A stretch of 64,000 nucleotides of DNA, from the NCBI RefSeq assembly GCF_019145495.1, contig NZ_JAHSTU010000006.1, positions 62,001 through 126,000 on the forward strand, read 5' to 3'. The position numbers and the translations under genes are program-made. Below, piece after piece: positions 16,280 through 25,076 of this stretch. Positions within the stretch are counted from its first letter, which is position 1, and every line of letters begins with the position of its first letter. The DNA comes from Pseudomonas azerbaijanoccidentalis (GTDB taxonomy: Bacteria > Pseudomonadota > Gammaproteobacteria > Pseudomonadales > Pseudomonadaceae). The notes beneath the pieces are model-generated. The model saw nothing but the letters and a program-made list of their open reading frames with translations. It was not told the DNA's origin and made no database searches.

Positions 16280-17290
16280 ATGTCGGCGGTACGCATCGGT
16301 CCATATACATTACACAACGGCTTGATTCTCGCCCCGATGGCGGGGGTCACCGACCAACCCTTTCGTCAGCTGTGCAAGCGATTGGGCGCGGGGCTAGTAG
16401 TCTCGGAAATGGTCACCAGCGACATGAGTTTGTGGAACACCCGCAAGTCGCGGATGCGCATGATCCACGAAGGTGATCCCGAGCCACGCTCGGTACAGAT
16501 CGCCGGTGGCGATGCACAGATGCTGGCGGATGCGGCCCGGGCCAACGTCGAACTGGGCGCACAGATTATTGATATCAACATGGGCTGTCCGGCAAAGAAG
16601 GTCTGCAACAAGGCCGCCGGCTCCGCCCTGTTGAAAGATGAAGCACTGGTAACCGAGATCCTGCAGGCCGTCGTGGCTGCGGTTGATGTGCCGGTAACCC
16701 TGAAGATCCGTACCGGCTGGGACCGGGACAACAAGAATGGCCTGACGGTGGCGAAGATCGCCGAGCAGGCAGGCATTACGGCGCTGGCGGTCCATGGCCG
16801 CACCCGTGCCGACCTGTACACCGGTGAAGCCGAGTACGACACCATTGCTGCGATCAAGCAGGCCGTGTCGATGCCGGTTTTTGCCAACGGCGATATCGAT
16901 TCGCCAGAGAAGGCCCGATACGTGCTCGACGCGACCGGTGCCGACGGCCTGTTGGTTGGCCGGGCTGCCCAGGGGCGGCCGTGGATTTTTCGCGAGATCG
17001 ACCATTTCCTGCGTACCGGCGAGAAGCTCCCGGCGCTGGAACTGATCGAGGTGGAACGCATTCTGCTAGAGCATCTGGCTGCGCTGCACGTCTTCTACGG
17101 AGATGTGATGGGCGTGCGCATTGCTCGAAAGCATGTGGGCTGGTATCTCGCAACCTTGCCGGGCGCCAGGGAGTTTCGCGCCCACTTCAATCGTTTGGAA
17201 GATACGGAAGCACAATGCGCCAACGTTCAGGGCTTCTTCGCCGAACGTTACAAGAGCCTGACAGGGGACGGAGAGGGGGTGGCCGCATGA
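16280..17290 (+). CDS. dusB: tRNA-dihydrouridine synthase B
   Basis: Reduces specific uridines in the tRNA D-loop to dihydrouridine with NADPH and FMN. The 336-residue TIM-barrel protein has the FMN-binding start LAPMAGVTDQPFRQLCKRLG and the catalytic cysteine, Cys103, in DINMGCPAKKVCNKAAGS. HGRTRADLYTGEAEY and the glycine-rich GADGLLVGRAAQGRPW complete the site. The start follows CAGGGAAG. It overlaps fis by four bases, the widespread dusB-fis operon, so the translation of both is coupled. The 185-base region before it (16095-16279) is A+T-richer and should hold the promoter. Confidence 0.96.
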   Translation: MSAVRIGPYTLHNGLILAPMAGVTDQPFRQLCKRLGAGLVVSEMVTSDMSLWNTRKSRMRMIHEGDPEPRSVQIAGGDAQMLADAARANVELGAQIIDINMGCPAKKVCNKAAGSALLKDEALVTEILQAVVAAVDVPVTLKIRTGWDRDNKNGLTVAKIAEQAGITALAVHGRTRADLYTGEAEYDTIAAIKQAVSMPVFANGDIDSPEKARYVLDATGADGLLVGRAAQGRPWIFREIDHFLRTGEKLPALELIEVERILLEHLAALHVFYGDVMGVRIARKHVGWYLATLPGAREFRAHFNRLEDTEAQCANVQGFFAERYKSLTGDGEGVAA

Positions 17291-17607
17291 CGATGATGAC
17301 CGAGACTTTAGTGAGTGGAACAACACCCGTGAGCGACAACGTGAATTTGAAACAGCACCTCAATACCCCAAGCGAAGAAGGTCAGACCCTTCGCGGGAGT
17401 GTCGAGAAGGCGCTGCACAATTATTTCGCCCACCTTGAGGGCGCTGCCGTCACGGATGTGTACAACCTGGTGCTCTCCGAAGTCGAGGCTCCCCTGCTCG
17501 AATGCGTGATGAACTACGTCAAGGGCAACCAGACCAAGGCCAGCGAGATGCTCGGACTCAACCGGGGCACGCTGCGCAAGAAACTCAAGCAGTACGATTT
17601 GCTGTAA
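17287..17607 (+). CDS. fis: DNA-binding protein Fis
   Basis: Nucleoid-associated protein that bends DNA and controls rRNA, virulence and recombination functions in a growth-dependent way. The 106-residue product has the N-terminal beta-hairpin arm and dimerisation helices (SVEKALHNYFAHLEGAAVTD). The C-terminal helix-turn-helix reads GNQTKASEMLGLNRGTLRKK. The ATG at 17287 overlaps the dusB stop (ATGA). A terminator-like hairpin follows 17 bases after the stop. Confidence 0.95.
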   Translation: MTMMTETLVSGTTPVSDNVNLKQHLNTPSEEGQTLRGSVEKALHNYFAHLEGAAVTDVYNLVLSEVEAPLLECVMNYVKGNQTKASEMLGLNRGTLRKKLKQYDLL

Positions 17608-17624
17608 GCATTCAATCAAACCAG

Positions 17625-17657
17625 AAAGGCGCCCGCGTAAAACCGGTCGCCTTTTTT
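17625..17657 (+). terminator. Terminator after fis
   Basis: AAAGGCG pairs with CGCCTTT followed by a run of T residues, 17 bases past the fis stop and about 30 bases before purH. It should end the dusB-fis transcript. Confidence 0.75.
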
Positions 17658-17688
17658 GCTGACTCCTTTGCTTTTGATGGAAATTGAA

Positions 17689-19296
17689 ATGACCGACCAG
17701 ACTACCCGCCTGCCGATCCGCCGCGCCTTGATCAGCGTTTCCGACAAGACCGGGATCCTTGAATTCGCCAAAGAGCTCGAAGCCCTGGGCGTCGAGATCC
17801 TCTCCACCGGCGGAACGTTCAAGCTGCTGCGCGACAACGGCGTTGCCGCAGTGGAAGTCGCGGATTACACCGGTTTTGCCGAAATGATGGACGGCCGGGT
17901 GAAAACCCTGCACCCGAAAATCCACGGCGGGATCCTCGGTCGTCGCGGTATCGATGACGCCATCATGAACGAGCACGGCATCAAGCCGATCGACCTGGTA
18001 GCGGTCAACCTGTACCCGTTCGAAGCCACCATCAACAAGCCAGGCTGCGACCTGCCGACCGCCATCGAGAACATCGACATCGGCGGCCCGACCATGGTCC
18101 GTTCGGCTGCCAAAAACCACAAAGACGTGGCCATCGTGGTTAATGCCAGCGATTACGCCAACGTGCTGGAAAACCTCAAGGCCGGTGGCCTCACCTACGC
18201 TCAGCGATTCGACCTGATGCTCAAGGCGTTCGAACACACCGCCGCCTACGACGGCATGATCGCCAACTACATGGGCACTGTTAACCAGGCTGCCGAGACA
18301 CTGAGCACTGAAGGTCGCAGCGAATTCCCGCGCACCTTCAACAGCCAGTTCTTCAAGGCTCAGGAAATGCGCTACGGCGAGAACCCGCACCAGAGCGCGG
18401 CGTTCTACGTGGAAGCCAAGCCTGCCGAAGTCGGCATTGCCACCGCGACCCAACTGCAAGGCAAAGAGCTGTCGTACAACAACGTGGCCGACACCGACGC
18501 CGCGCTGGAATGCGTGAAGAGCTTCGTCAAGCCGGCCTGCGTGATCGTCAAGCACGCCAACCCGTGCGGCGTGGCAGTCAGCCCTGATGCCGAAGGCGGT
18601 ATCCGCAAGGCCTACGACCTGGCCTACGCCACCGACACCGAATCCGCGTTCGGCGGCATCATCGCCTTCAACCGTGAACTGGATGCCGAGACCGCCAAGG
18701 CGATCGTCGAGCGTCAGTTCGTTGAAGTGATCATTGCCCCAAGCGTCAGCGAAGAAGCCCGCGCCATCGTCGCAGCCAAAGCCAACGTACGCCTGCTGGC
18801 TTGCGGTGAGTGGTCGGCTGACCGCGCCGCTGCCTGGGACTACAAGCGCGTCAACGGTGGCCTGCTGGTGCAGAGCCGCGATATCGGCATGATTGGTGCC
18901 GATGACCTGAAAGTCGTGACCAAACGTGCGCCGACCGAACAGGAAATCAACGATCTGATCTTCGCCTGGAAAGTTGCCAAGTACGTCAAGTCCAACGCCA
19001 TCGTCTACGCCAAGAACCGCCAGACCATCGGTGTCGGCGCCGGCCAGATGAGCCGCGTGAACTCGGCACGTATTGCGGCCATCAAGGCTGAGCACGCGGG
19101 CCTGCAGGTCGCCGGTTCGGTGATGGCTTCCGACGCATTCTTCCCGTTCCGCGACGGTCTCGACAACGCGGCCAAGGTCGGCATCACTGCGGTGATCCAG
19201 CCAGGCGGCTCGATGCGTGATGCTGAAGTGATTGCCGCTGCCGACGAAGCCGGCATCGCCATGGTGTTCACCGGCATGCGCCACTTCCGTCACTAA
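17689..19296 (+). CDS. purH: Bifunctional AICAR transformylase / IMP cyclohydrolase PurH
   Basis: Catalyses the last two steps of de novo purine synthesis (AICAR to FAICAR to IMP). The 535-residue length is standard. The N-terminal cyclohydrolase domain of MGS-like fold (RALISVSDKTGILEFAKEL, STGGTFKLLRDNGV) is followed by the transformylase domain with active-site segments VIVKHANPCGVAVS and KYVKSNAIVYAKNRQTIGVG. The ATG at 17689 (MTDQTTRLPIRRAL) is chosen for its conserved N-terminus, with GGAAATTGAA before it; the frame is open 11 codons further upstream. purD follows after a REP doublet. Confidence 0.96.
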   Translation: MTDQTTRLPIRRALISVSDKTGILEFAKELEALGVEILSTGGTFKLLRDNGVAAVEVADYTGFAEMMDGRVKTLHPKIHGGILGRRGIDDAIMNEHGIKPIDLVAVNLYPFEATINKPGCDLPTAIENIDIGGPTMVRSAAKNHKDVAIVVNASDYANVLENLKAGGLTYAQRFDLMLKAFEHTAAYDGMIANYMGTVNQAAETLSTEGRSEFPRTFNSQFFKAQEMRYGENPHQSAAFYVEAKPAEVGIATATQLQGKELSYNNVADTDAALECVKSFVKPACVIVKHANPCGVAVSPDAEGGIRKAYDLAYATDTESAFGGIIAFNRELDAETAKAIVERQFVEVIIAPSVSEEARAIVAAKANVRLLACGEWSADRAAAWDYKRVNGGLLVQSRDIGMIGADDLKVVTKRAPTEQEINDLIFAWKVAKYVKSNAIVYAKNRQTIGVGAGQMSRVNSARIAAIKAEHAGLQVAGSVMASDAFFPFRDGLDNAAKVGITAVIQPGGSMRDAEVIAAADEAGIAMVFTGMRHFRH

Positions 19297-19325
19297 GCAC
19301 TCCGCTCCCCCTGTGCAGGAGCTCT

Positions 19326-19416
19326 GTAGGAGCTGTCGAGTGAAACGAGGCGGCGATCTTTTGATCTTGTTTTTAAGAGCAAGATCAAAAAATCGCAGCC
19401 TCCGGCAGCTCCTACA
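19326..19416. repeat. REP doublet between purH and purD
   Basis: GTAGGAGCTGTCGAGTGAAA facing AATCGCAGCCTCCGGCAGCTCCTACAG around a spacer with GATCTTG/CAAGATC arms. The element lies inside a probable purHD transcript. Confidence 0.85.
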
Positions 19417-19467
19417 GCGTGTGTACAAAGGGGTTTGCAGCGACCCATAGAATTTGAGGTTTTTGAA

Positions 19468-20763
19468 ATGAATGTTTTGATCATTGGCAGCGGTGGCCGT
19501 GAACACGCCCTGGCCTGGAAAGTGGCTCAGGATCCGCGCGTGCAGAAAGTTTTCGTGGCCCCGGGCAATGCCGGCACCGCCATCGAAGCCAAGTGCGAGA
19601 ACGTCGCCATCGACGTGCTGGCCCTTGAGCAGCTTGCAGACTTCGCCGAGAAAAACGTTTCCCTGACCATCGTTGGCCCGGAAGTGCCACTGGTTGCCGG
19701 CGTCGTTGACCTGTTCCGCTCCCGCGGCCTGGATTGCTTCGGTCCGACCGCTGGCGCCGCTCAGCTGGAAGGCTCGAAAGCCTTCACCAAGGATTTCCTG
19801 GCGCGCCACAAGATCCCGACCGCCGACTACCAGAACTTCACCGAGATCGAGCCGGCTCTGGCTTACCTGCGTGAAAAAGGTGCGCCGATCGTGATCAAGG
19901 CCGATGGCCTGGCCGCCGGTAAAGGCGTGATCGTTGCCATGACTCTGGCCGAAGCCGAAGACGCCGTACGCGACATGCTCGCCGGCAATGCCTTCGGCGA
20001 CGCCGGTTCACGCGTTGTCATCGAAGAGTTCCTGGACGGCGAAGAAGCCAGCTTCATCGTCATGGTCGACGGCAAGAACGTCCTGCCGATGGCTACCAGC
20101 CAGGATCACAAACGCGTCGGCGACGGCGACACCGGTCCGAACACCGGCGGCATGGGTGCCTACTCCCCTGCTCCGGTGGTCACTGCCGAAGTGCACAAGC
20201 GCGTCATGGACCTGGTGATCTGGCCGACCGTTCGCGGCATGGCCGAGGAAGGCAACGTCTACACTGGCTTCCTGTACGCCGGCCTGATGATCGACAAGGC
20301 TGGTAACCCAAAAGTTATCGAATTTAACTGCCGTTTCGGCGACCCTGAGACCCAACCTGTCATGCTGCGTTTGCAGTCGAGCCTGGTACTGCTGGTTGAA
20401 GCAGCTCTGGCGCAGGCGCTGGACAAGGTCGAAGCGCAATGGGATCCACGTCCGAGCGTCGGTATCGTGCTGGCGGCTGGCGGCTATCCTGGTGATTACG
20501 CCAAAGGCGTGGCCATCAATGGCCTGGACGCAGCGGCTGCGCTGGAAGGCAAAGTCTTCCACGCCGGTACTGCGCTCAAGGACGGTCAAGTGGTAACGGC
20601 CGGTGGTCGGGTGCTTTGTGCCACGGCCATGGGCGCCAGCGTTGATGCTGCCCAGCAGCAGGCTTATAAACTGGCGGCCAAGATTGATTGGGAAGGTTGT
20701 TTCTATCGCAAGGACATTGGCTACCGTGCCATTGCCCGCGAGCGTGGCGAAAATCAGGAATAA
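19468..20763 (+). CDS. purD: Phosphoribosylamine-glycine ligase PurD
   Basis: Joins glycine to 5-phosphoribosylamine with ATP in purine synthesis (GAR synthetase). The 431-residue ATP-grasp enzyme starts MNVLIIGSGGREHALAWK, with the ATP-binding loop IVIKADGLAAGKGVIVAM and the metal-binding region VIEFNCRFGDPETQPVMLRL. GAGG precedes the ATG by seven bases; an upstream in-frame ATG lacks a good site. It is 98 bases from retS, an order shared with P. aeruginosa (PA4855-PA4856). Confidence 0.96.
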   Translation: MNVLIIGSGGREHALAWKVAQDPRVQKVFVAPGNAGTAIEAKCENVAIDVLALEQLADFAEKNVSLTIVGPEVPLVAGVVDLFRSRGLDCFGPTAGAAQLEGSKAFTKDFLARHKIPTADYQNFTEIEPALAYLREKGAPIVIKADGLAAGKGVIVAMTLAEAEDAVRDMLAGNAFGDAGSRVVIEEFLDGEEASFIVMVDGKNVLPMATSQDHKRVGDGDTGPNTGGMGAYSPAPVVTAEVHKRVMDLVIWPTVRGMAEEGNVYTGFLYAGLMIDKAGNPKVIEFNCRFGDPETQPVMLRLQSSLVLLVEAALAQALDKVEAQWDPRPSVGIVLAAGGYPGDYAKGVAINGLDAAAALEGKVFHAGTALKDGQVVTAGGRVLCATAMGASVDAAQQQAYKLAAKIDWEGCFYRKDIGYRAIARERGENQE

Positions 20764-20862
20764 GCTATCCTTTGAGCCGGGCAAGGGTGTCGAGCCCTTG
20801 CCTGACTATTCCAGCGCCGCGCATAGTTATATTCTGGCATCAACCTACGAAGGGATTTCGCC

Positions 20863-23637
20863 GTGCGCTGGCTCAGGATTGCCATAGGATTCACCGTCAC
20901 TCTGCTGACTCTGCTCTGCATGCTCCCGGCTCAGGCCGCGCAAGGCATTGGCTGGGCGGTATTGCTCGACGAACAGGGTGACCTGCAACTGAGCGACATC
21001 CGTTCCGCCCGCTACACCAATCAATTCAGCCCCATCGAACTCGACCGCCTCACCGCAGCCGAGCCCGATGGCGCACTCTGGATCCGCTTCCGTCTCGCGC
21101 CCGGCAAACACGAACAGTTGCTGCGGGTGTTCGCACCCGACCTGTCGCACCTTAACCTCTATGTGCTCGATGGCGACAACCTGATCGAGCAATCGAGTAC
21201 CGGCAACAAGCAGCACCAGACTGACCGGCCATTGCCCAGCAGCGACTTCATGTTGCCGTTGCCGCAAAGCGACAAATCCCTTGATGTGTACCTGCGACTG
21301 GTTTCCGATAACCAACTGCGGCCCTACATCACCCTGCAATCGGCGGTCCTGACCGCGGCCAATCAGAACCAGACGCTGGTCTACGGGCTGCTGCTGGGTT
21401 GTATCGGCATGCTGATCCTGCACAACCTCATCCGCTACGCCTACACCCGTTCGCGTAGCAGTGTCTGGCTGGCGGCCTGCGAAGGTCTGCTGATGCTCAG
21501 CCTGGTGCTGTTGTTGAACCTCGCAGGCCCCTGGTTGCCGAGCTGGCAAGCCGTGCAAGCACCGGGCGCTTACCTCGCGTTGTTGCTGACGGCCCCTTGC
21601 GGCCTGATGCTCGCCTATCGCTTTTTTGCCCCGCTCGGCCCACACCCACTGAACCGGTTGCTGCTGGGCGAGATCCTGATCATCACCACCTGCGGCCTGT
21701 TGCTGCTATTCGTCAACACATTGCCCCTGAACATCATTACCTATGGCCTGGTCGCCCTCGCAGGCCTGACCATGCTGTTCGTCAGTGCTTTCCACTGGCA
21801 GAAAGGCTATCGCCCGGCGCGTCTGTTCGTTGCAGCCATGGTGGCGTTCAACCTCGGTACGCTGATTATCCTGCCGGCGCTGCTGGGGCTGACACTGGTC
21901 GAGCCCCACGGCCTGATCACCACCCTGCTGGTTTTCATCTGCATCAGCGGCCTGCTGATGAGCATCGCCCTGAGCGAGCGTCAACGCAGCATTACCGAAG
22001 ACCGTTTCAGCATCAGTCGCGATCTGGCCGCCAGCAATGCCGAGATCAACGCCAAGGCCGAGTTCCTGGCAAAGATCAGCCATGAAATCCGCACCCCCAT
22101 GAACGGCGTGCTGGGCATGACCGAGCTGCTGCTGGGCACGCCGCTGTCGGTCAAGCAGCGCGACTACGTACAAACCATTCACAGCGCCGGCAACGAACTG
22201 CTGACGCTGATCAACGAAATCCTCGACATCTCCAAGCTCGAATCCGGGCAGATCGAACTGGATGATGTGCAGTTCGATCTCAACGCCTTGATCGAGGATT
22301 GCCTGAGTATCTTCCGCGCCAAGGCCGAACAGCAGAATGTCGAGCTGATCAGTTTCATCCAGCCACAAGTGCCGCGAGTCATCAGCGGCGACCCGACGCG
22401 TCTGCGCCAGACCTTGTTGAGCCTGCTGGAAAACGCCCTGAAGAAAACCGACGAAGGCGAAATCCTGATTGTCGTCGCCCTCGATGAACGCAACGCCAAG
22501 CCGCGCCTGCGCATCGCCGTGCAGGACAGCGGTGAACCGATGGATGCCGAAGAGCGCGATGCGCTGATGCACGCCGAACTGCACAGCAAGCACTTCCTTT
22601 CAGCCAATCGCCTGGGCGGAAACCTGGGGCTGGTGATCGCCCGTCAACTGATCCGCCTGATGCAAGGCGAGTTCGGCATCAAGAGTGGCACCAGCCAGGG
22701 CAGCACCCTGTGGCTGACATTGCCTCTGGACCCGGACCGTCTCGAACACCCGACATCCGATCTCGATGGCCCGCTACAAGGTGCGCGAGTGCTGGTGGTG
22801 GACGACAACGACACCTGCCGCAAGGTCTTGGTGCAGCAATGCAGCGCCTGGGGCCTGAACGTCAGCGCCGTTCCTTCCGGCAAGGAAGCGCTGGCCCTGT
22901 TGCGCACCAAGGCGCACCTTCGCGACTACTTCGACGTGGTCCTGCTGGACCAGAACATGCCAGGCATGACCGGCATGCAACTGGCGGCCAAGATCAAGGA
23001 AGACCCGAGCCTCAATCACGACATCCTGCTGATAATGCTCACTGGCATCAGCAACGCGCCCAGCAAGATCATCGCGCGCAACTCGGGGATCAAGCGCATC
23101 CTCGCCAAACCGGTGGCCGGCTATACCCTCAAGACCACTCTTGCCGATGAGCTGACCCAGCGTAACAAGGGCCTCGCCGTCATGCCGCATTTACCCTCCA
23201 CCCCTACGCTGCCGGTCAAGGTGCCAAGCGATTTCCGCATTCTCGTCGCCGAGGACAACAGCATTTCGACCAAAGTCATCCGCGGCATGCTGGGCAAGCT
23301 CAATTTGCAACCGGACACCGCCAGCAATGGCGAAGAAGCGCTACAGGCAATGAAAGCCCAGCGCTATGACCTGGTGTTGATGGACTGCGAAATGCCGATC
23401 CTCGATGGCTTCTCGGCGACGCAGCAACTGCGCGCCTGGGAAGTCGGCAACCAGCGGACCCGCACCCCGGTGGTGGCCTTGACGGCGCACATCCTCGCCG
23501 AACACAAAGAGCGCGCGCGTCAGGCCGGCATGGACGGCCACATGGCCAAGCCTGTTGAGCTTTCGCAGTTACGCGAACTGATCGAACACTGGGTTGCCCA
23601 GCGTGATCAGCAAAATCGAACGGCTTCCACCTTTTGA
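20863..23637 (+). CDS. retS: Hybrid sensor kinase RetS
   Basis: Controls the switch between acute (motile, secreting) and chronic (biofilm) behaviour by binding GacS and restraining the Gac/Rsm cascade. The 924-residue chain has a signal-like N-terminus and a periplasmic 7TMR-DISMED2 domain (about 30-165). A seven-helix membrane domain (about 170-355), HisKA with His407 (KISHEIRTPMNGVLGM), HATPase and two receivers with Asp696 (VLLDQNMPGMTG) and Asp841 (VLMDCEMPILDG) follow. The ATP-binding G1 box reads QDSGEPM rather than DxGxG, suggesting weak or altered nucleotide handling. The GTG at 20863 follows GAAGGGA. Gene position after purD is as in P. aeruginosa PA4856. It converges on the unknown cassette with a 20-base gap. 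Confidence 0.93.
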   Translation: MRWLRIAIGFTVTLLTLLCMLPAQAAQGIGWAVLLDEQGDLQLSDIRSARYTNQFSPIELDRLTAAEPDGALWIRFRLAPGKHEQLLRVFAPDLSHLNLYVLDGDNLIEQSSTGNKQHQTDRPLPSSDFMLPLPQSDKSLDVYLRLVSDNQLRPYITLQSAVLTAANQNQTLVYGLLLGCIGMLILHNLIRYAYTRSRSSVWLAACEGLLMLSLVLLLNLAGPWLPSWQAVQAPGAYLALLLTAPCGLMLAYRFFAPLGPHPLNRLLLGEILIITTCGLLLLFVNTLPLNIITYGLVALAGLTMLFVSAFHWQKGYRPARLFVAAMVAFNLGTLIILPALLGLTLVEPHGLITTLLVFICISGLLMSIALSERQRSITEDRFSISRDLAASNAEINAKAEFLAKISHEIRTPMNGVLGMTELLLGTPLSVKQRDYVQTIHSAGNELLTLINEILDISKLESGQIELDDVQFDLNALIEDCLSIFRAKAEQQNVELISFIQPQVPRVISGDPTRLRQTLLSLLENALKKTDEGEILIVVALDERNAKPRLRIAVQDSGEPMDAEERDALMHAELHSKHFLSANRLGGNLGLVIARQLIRLMQGEFGIKSGTSQGSTLWLTLPLDPDRLEHPTSDLDGPLQGARVLVVDDNDTCRKVLVQQCSAWGLNVSAVPSGKEALALLRTKAHLRDYFDVVLLDQNMPGMTGMQLAAKIKEDPSLNHDILLIMLTGISNAPSKIIARNSGIKRILAKPVAGYTLKTTLADELTQRNKGLAVMPHLPSTPTLPVKVPSDFRILVAEDNSISTKVIRGMLGKLNLQPDTASNGEEALQAMKAQRYDLVLMDCEMPILDGFSATQQLRAWEVGNQRTRTPVVALTAHILAEHKERARQAGMDGHMAKPVELSQLRELIEHWVAQRDQQNRTASTF

Positions 23638-23657
23638 GTCACTCGTCGCCCGGGCCT

Positions 23658-24299
23658 TCAAACCTCCAGACCTTTCAAATATTTCATTGATTGGGACAAC
23701 ACCGACCTTTTGACCTTTTCCCGAAATTGGGCGTAGTAGAGCGTATTGAAGGTAATCACCGACATCTGTTCGGTACTGCTGTGCACAAGGTCTTCATGCT
23801 TGATGAACAGGAATCGGGATACTCTTCTGCGAATCTGAAACTGCCGATGATAGATTCCCATCTCGACACGGTTAGGATCTTTCAGCACACAGGGAATTAT
23901 CTGAAAGCAACCGGCATCCTGCGAAAGACTCGTCGACTCGAATAGATCGAGTGCCAGCGAGTCGCTTTCCAGCGCTGCCAATGCATGCCTGACAGGGCTG
24001 GAGAAGCGGTCTCCGAGACGCGTTGAAATGCTCTGCGCTGCTTCCTCAGCCATTGAATCATCCCGCCTGAAAGGCAGCCCCTCGGGAACTGGCACATCCC
24101 AACCAATGTACTTGAGCACGTTGCGATAGTAGGTAAACCAGTCCCCCGACAAACCCACATTGAACGCTTCGCGGGTTGCTCGTTGCGCGTACATCGTACT
24201 CAGGTAAATGTCTTCTCTGTGCGACTCGGGCAAATCACCCGCAAATGTCACGACACTACCGCCCACCACTGCCGCTACCTGCGCACCGGACTCATTCAT
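23658..24299 (-). CDS. Unknown protein, third of three tandem paralogues
   Basis: A 213-residue protein I cannot assign. Its N-terminal 70 residues align by eye with both upstream genes: a beta-like GGSVVTFAGDL, a helix with DIYLSTMYAQRATRE, and WFTYYRNVLKYIGWDV (WYxxYxxVLxxxGW pattern). The C-terminal part ITFNTLYYAQFREKVKRS also matches in style. The middle is diverged. No signal peptide, membrane helix or catalytic motif is evident. The start at 24299 follows AGAGGT by six bases and overlaps the preceding gene by eight bases, so expression is coupled. Codon use and base composition are more A+T-rich than retS next door. It is the last gene of the cassette and converges with retS. Confidence 0.75.
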   Translation of the reverse strand: MNESGAQVAAVVGGSVVTFAGDLPESHREDIYLSTMYAQRATREAFNVGLSGDWFTYYRNVLKYIGWDVPVPEGLPFRRDDSMAEEAAQSISTRLGDRFSSPVRHALAALESDSLALDLFESTSLSQDAGCFQIIPCVLKDPNRVEMGIYHRQFQIRRRVSRFLFIKHEDLVHSSTEQMSVITFNTLYYAQFREKVKRSVLSQSMKYLKGLEV

Positions 24300-25017
24300 G
24301 TTCCGACCTCTGTATGAAGCACAAAGGTGAGATGCCGACGGGTTTGGTGATGCTCACCACATTGCCGCTGATTTTATCTCTGACTTTCTGCGCTATCGCA
24401 TCGCGGTAAAGCGCATACAGCGTCGAAGAAAGGGTTGCCCGGAAATATCGCGCCGAAACGACACCTTCCATTTTCTCGACAGACAAGCGTTGCGCCCAAG
24501 GGTTGCCCTCAAGTGCCTGCCGCGTCTTGAACTCAAGACATAGACACATCATCGAAGCTGGGCTCTCAGCCAGGATCAGCAGCAAGCGGGTTGCTGTCGC
24601 CCGGACTGGGGACGCCGCTAAATTACATTCTGAAGCTTGTTGTACGTTGCTGCGCAGCCTATCCATCTCGGGCGAGTGGCAAGGTAGTCGCACAACCCAG
24701 TCCAATGCCTGCGAAATGACTCGGGCATCTACGTTGCCGCCATTGGCCAACGCCTTGACGGCCCACTCATATGGGGTCGAACTACCACTCTTTTCCAGTT
24801 GTATCTCTTGCTTTTCCCGGACGCTACGCACCCAAAAATCGTCAAGTACGTTCACATACTCCGCCAACCAGTTTTTTTCGGGAGTTATGACAAGCCGTTT
24901 ATTCGCGACCAACTGTGCAAATAGAATCGAATGCATCAAATCATTCATTGCGCATTCATCATGGTCACCCGATATAAAAACAATCGAACTCCCATTCACA
25001 ACCGCAGAACATTCCAT
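24292..25017 (-). CDS. Unknown protein, second of three tandem paralogues
   Basis: A 241-residue protein of no recognised family. Residues 8-60 share the pattern of its neighbours: GSSIVFISGD, then DLMHSILFAQLVANKR and NWLAEYVNVLDDFW. Relative to the first gene (LFASLVANKK) the match over LFAxLVANK is very close, so common origin is clear. The remainder is cysteine-containing and mostly helical in appearance, with a C-terminal ATLSSTLYALYRDAIAQKVR stretch. The GAGAGG site lies nine bases before the ATG. The gene is 59 bases from the first member and overlaps the third. No function can be proposed from sequence alone. Confidence 0.75.
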   Translation of the reverse strand: MECSAVVNGSSIVFISGDHDECAMNDLMHSILFAQLVANKRLVITPEKNWLAEYVNVLDDFWVRSVREKQEIQLEKSGSSTPYEWAVKALANGGNVDARVISQALDWVVRLPCHSPEMDRLRSNVQQASECNLAASPVRATATRLLLILAESPASMMCLCLEFKTRQALEGNPWAQRLSVEKMEGVVSARYFRATLSSTLYALYRDAIAQKVRDKISGNVVSITKPVGISPLCFIQRSEHE

Positions 25018-25076
25018 GTTTACTGCCTCTCAATAAAGAAGGCGACCACAACGTGGCCGCCCCTAATAGACAACAC

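Noticed and set aside
17308..19809. 833-residue leftward open frame across purH and into purD
   Set aside because: Antisense to purH and running through a REP doublet; the sense-strand enzymes are unmistakable.
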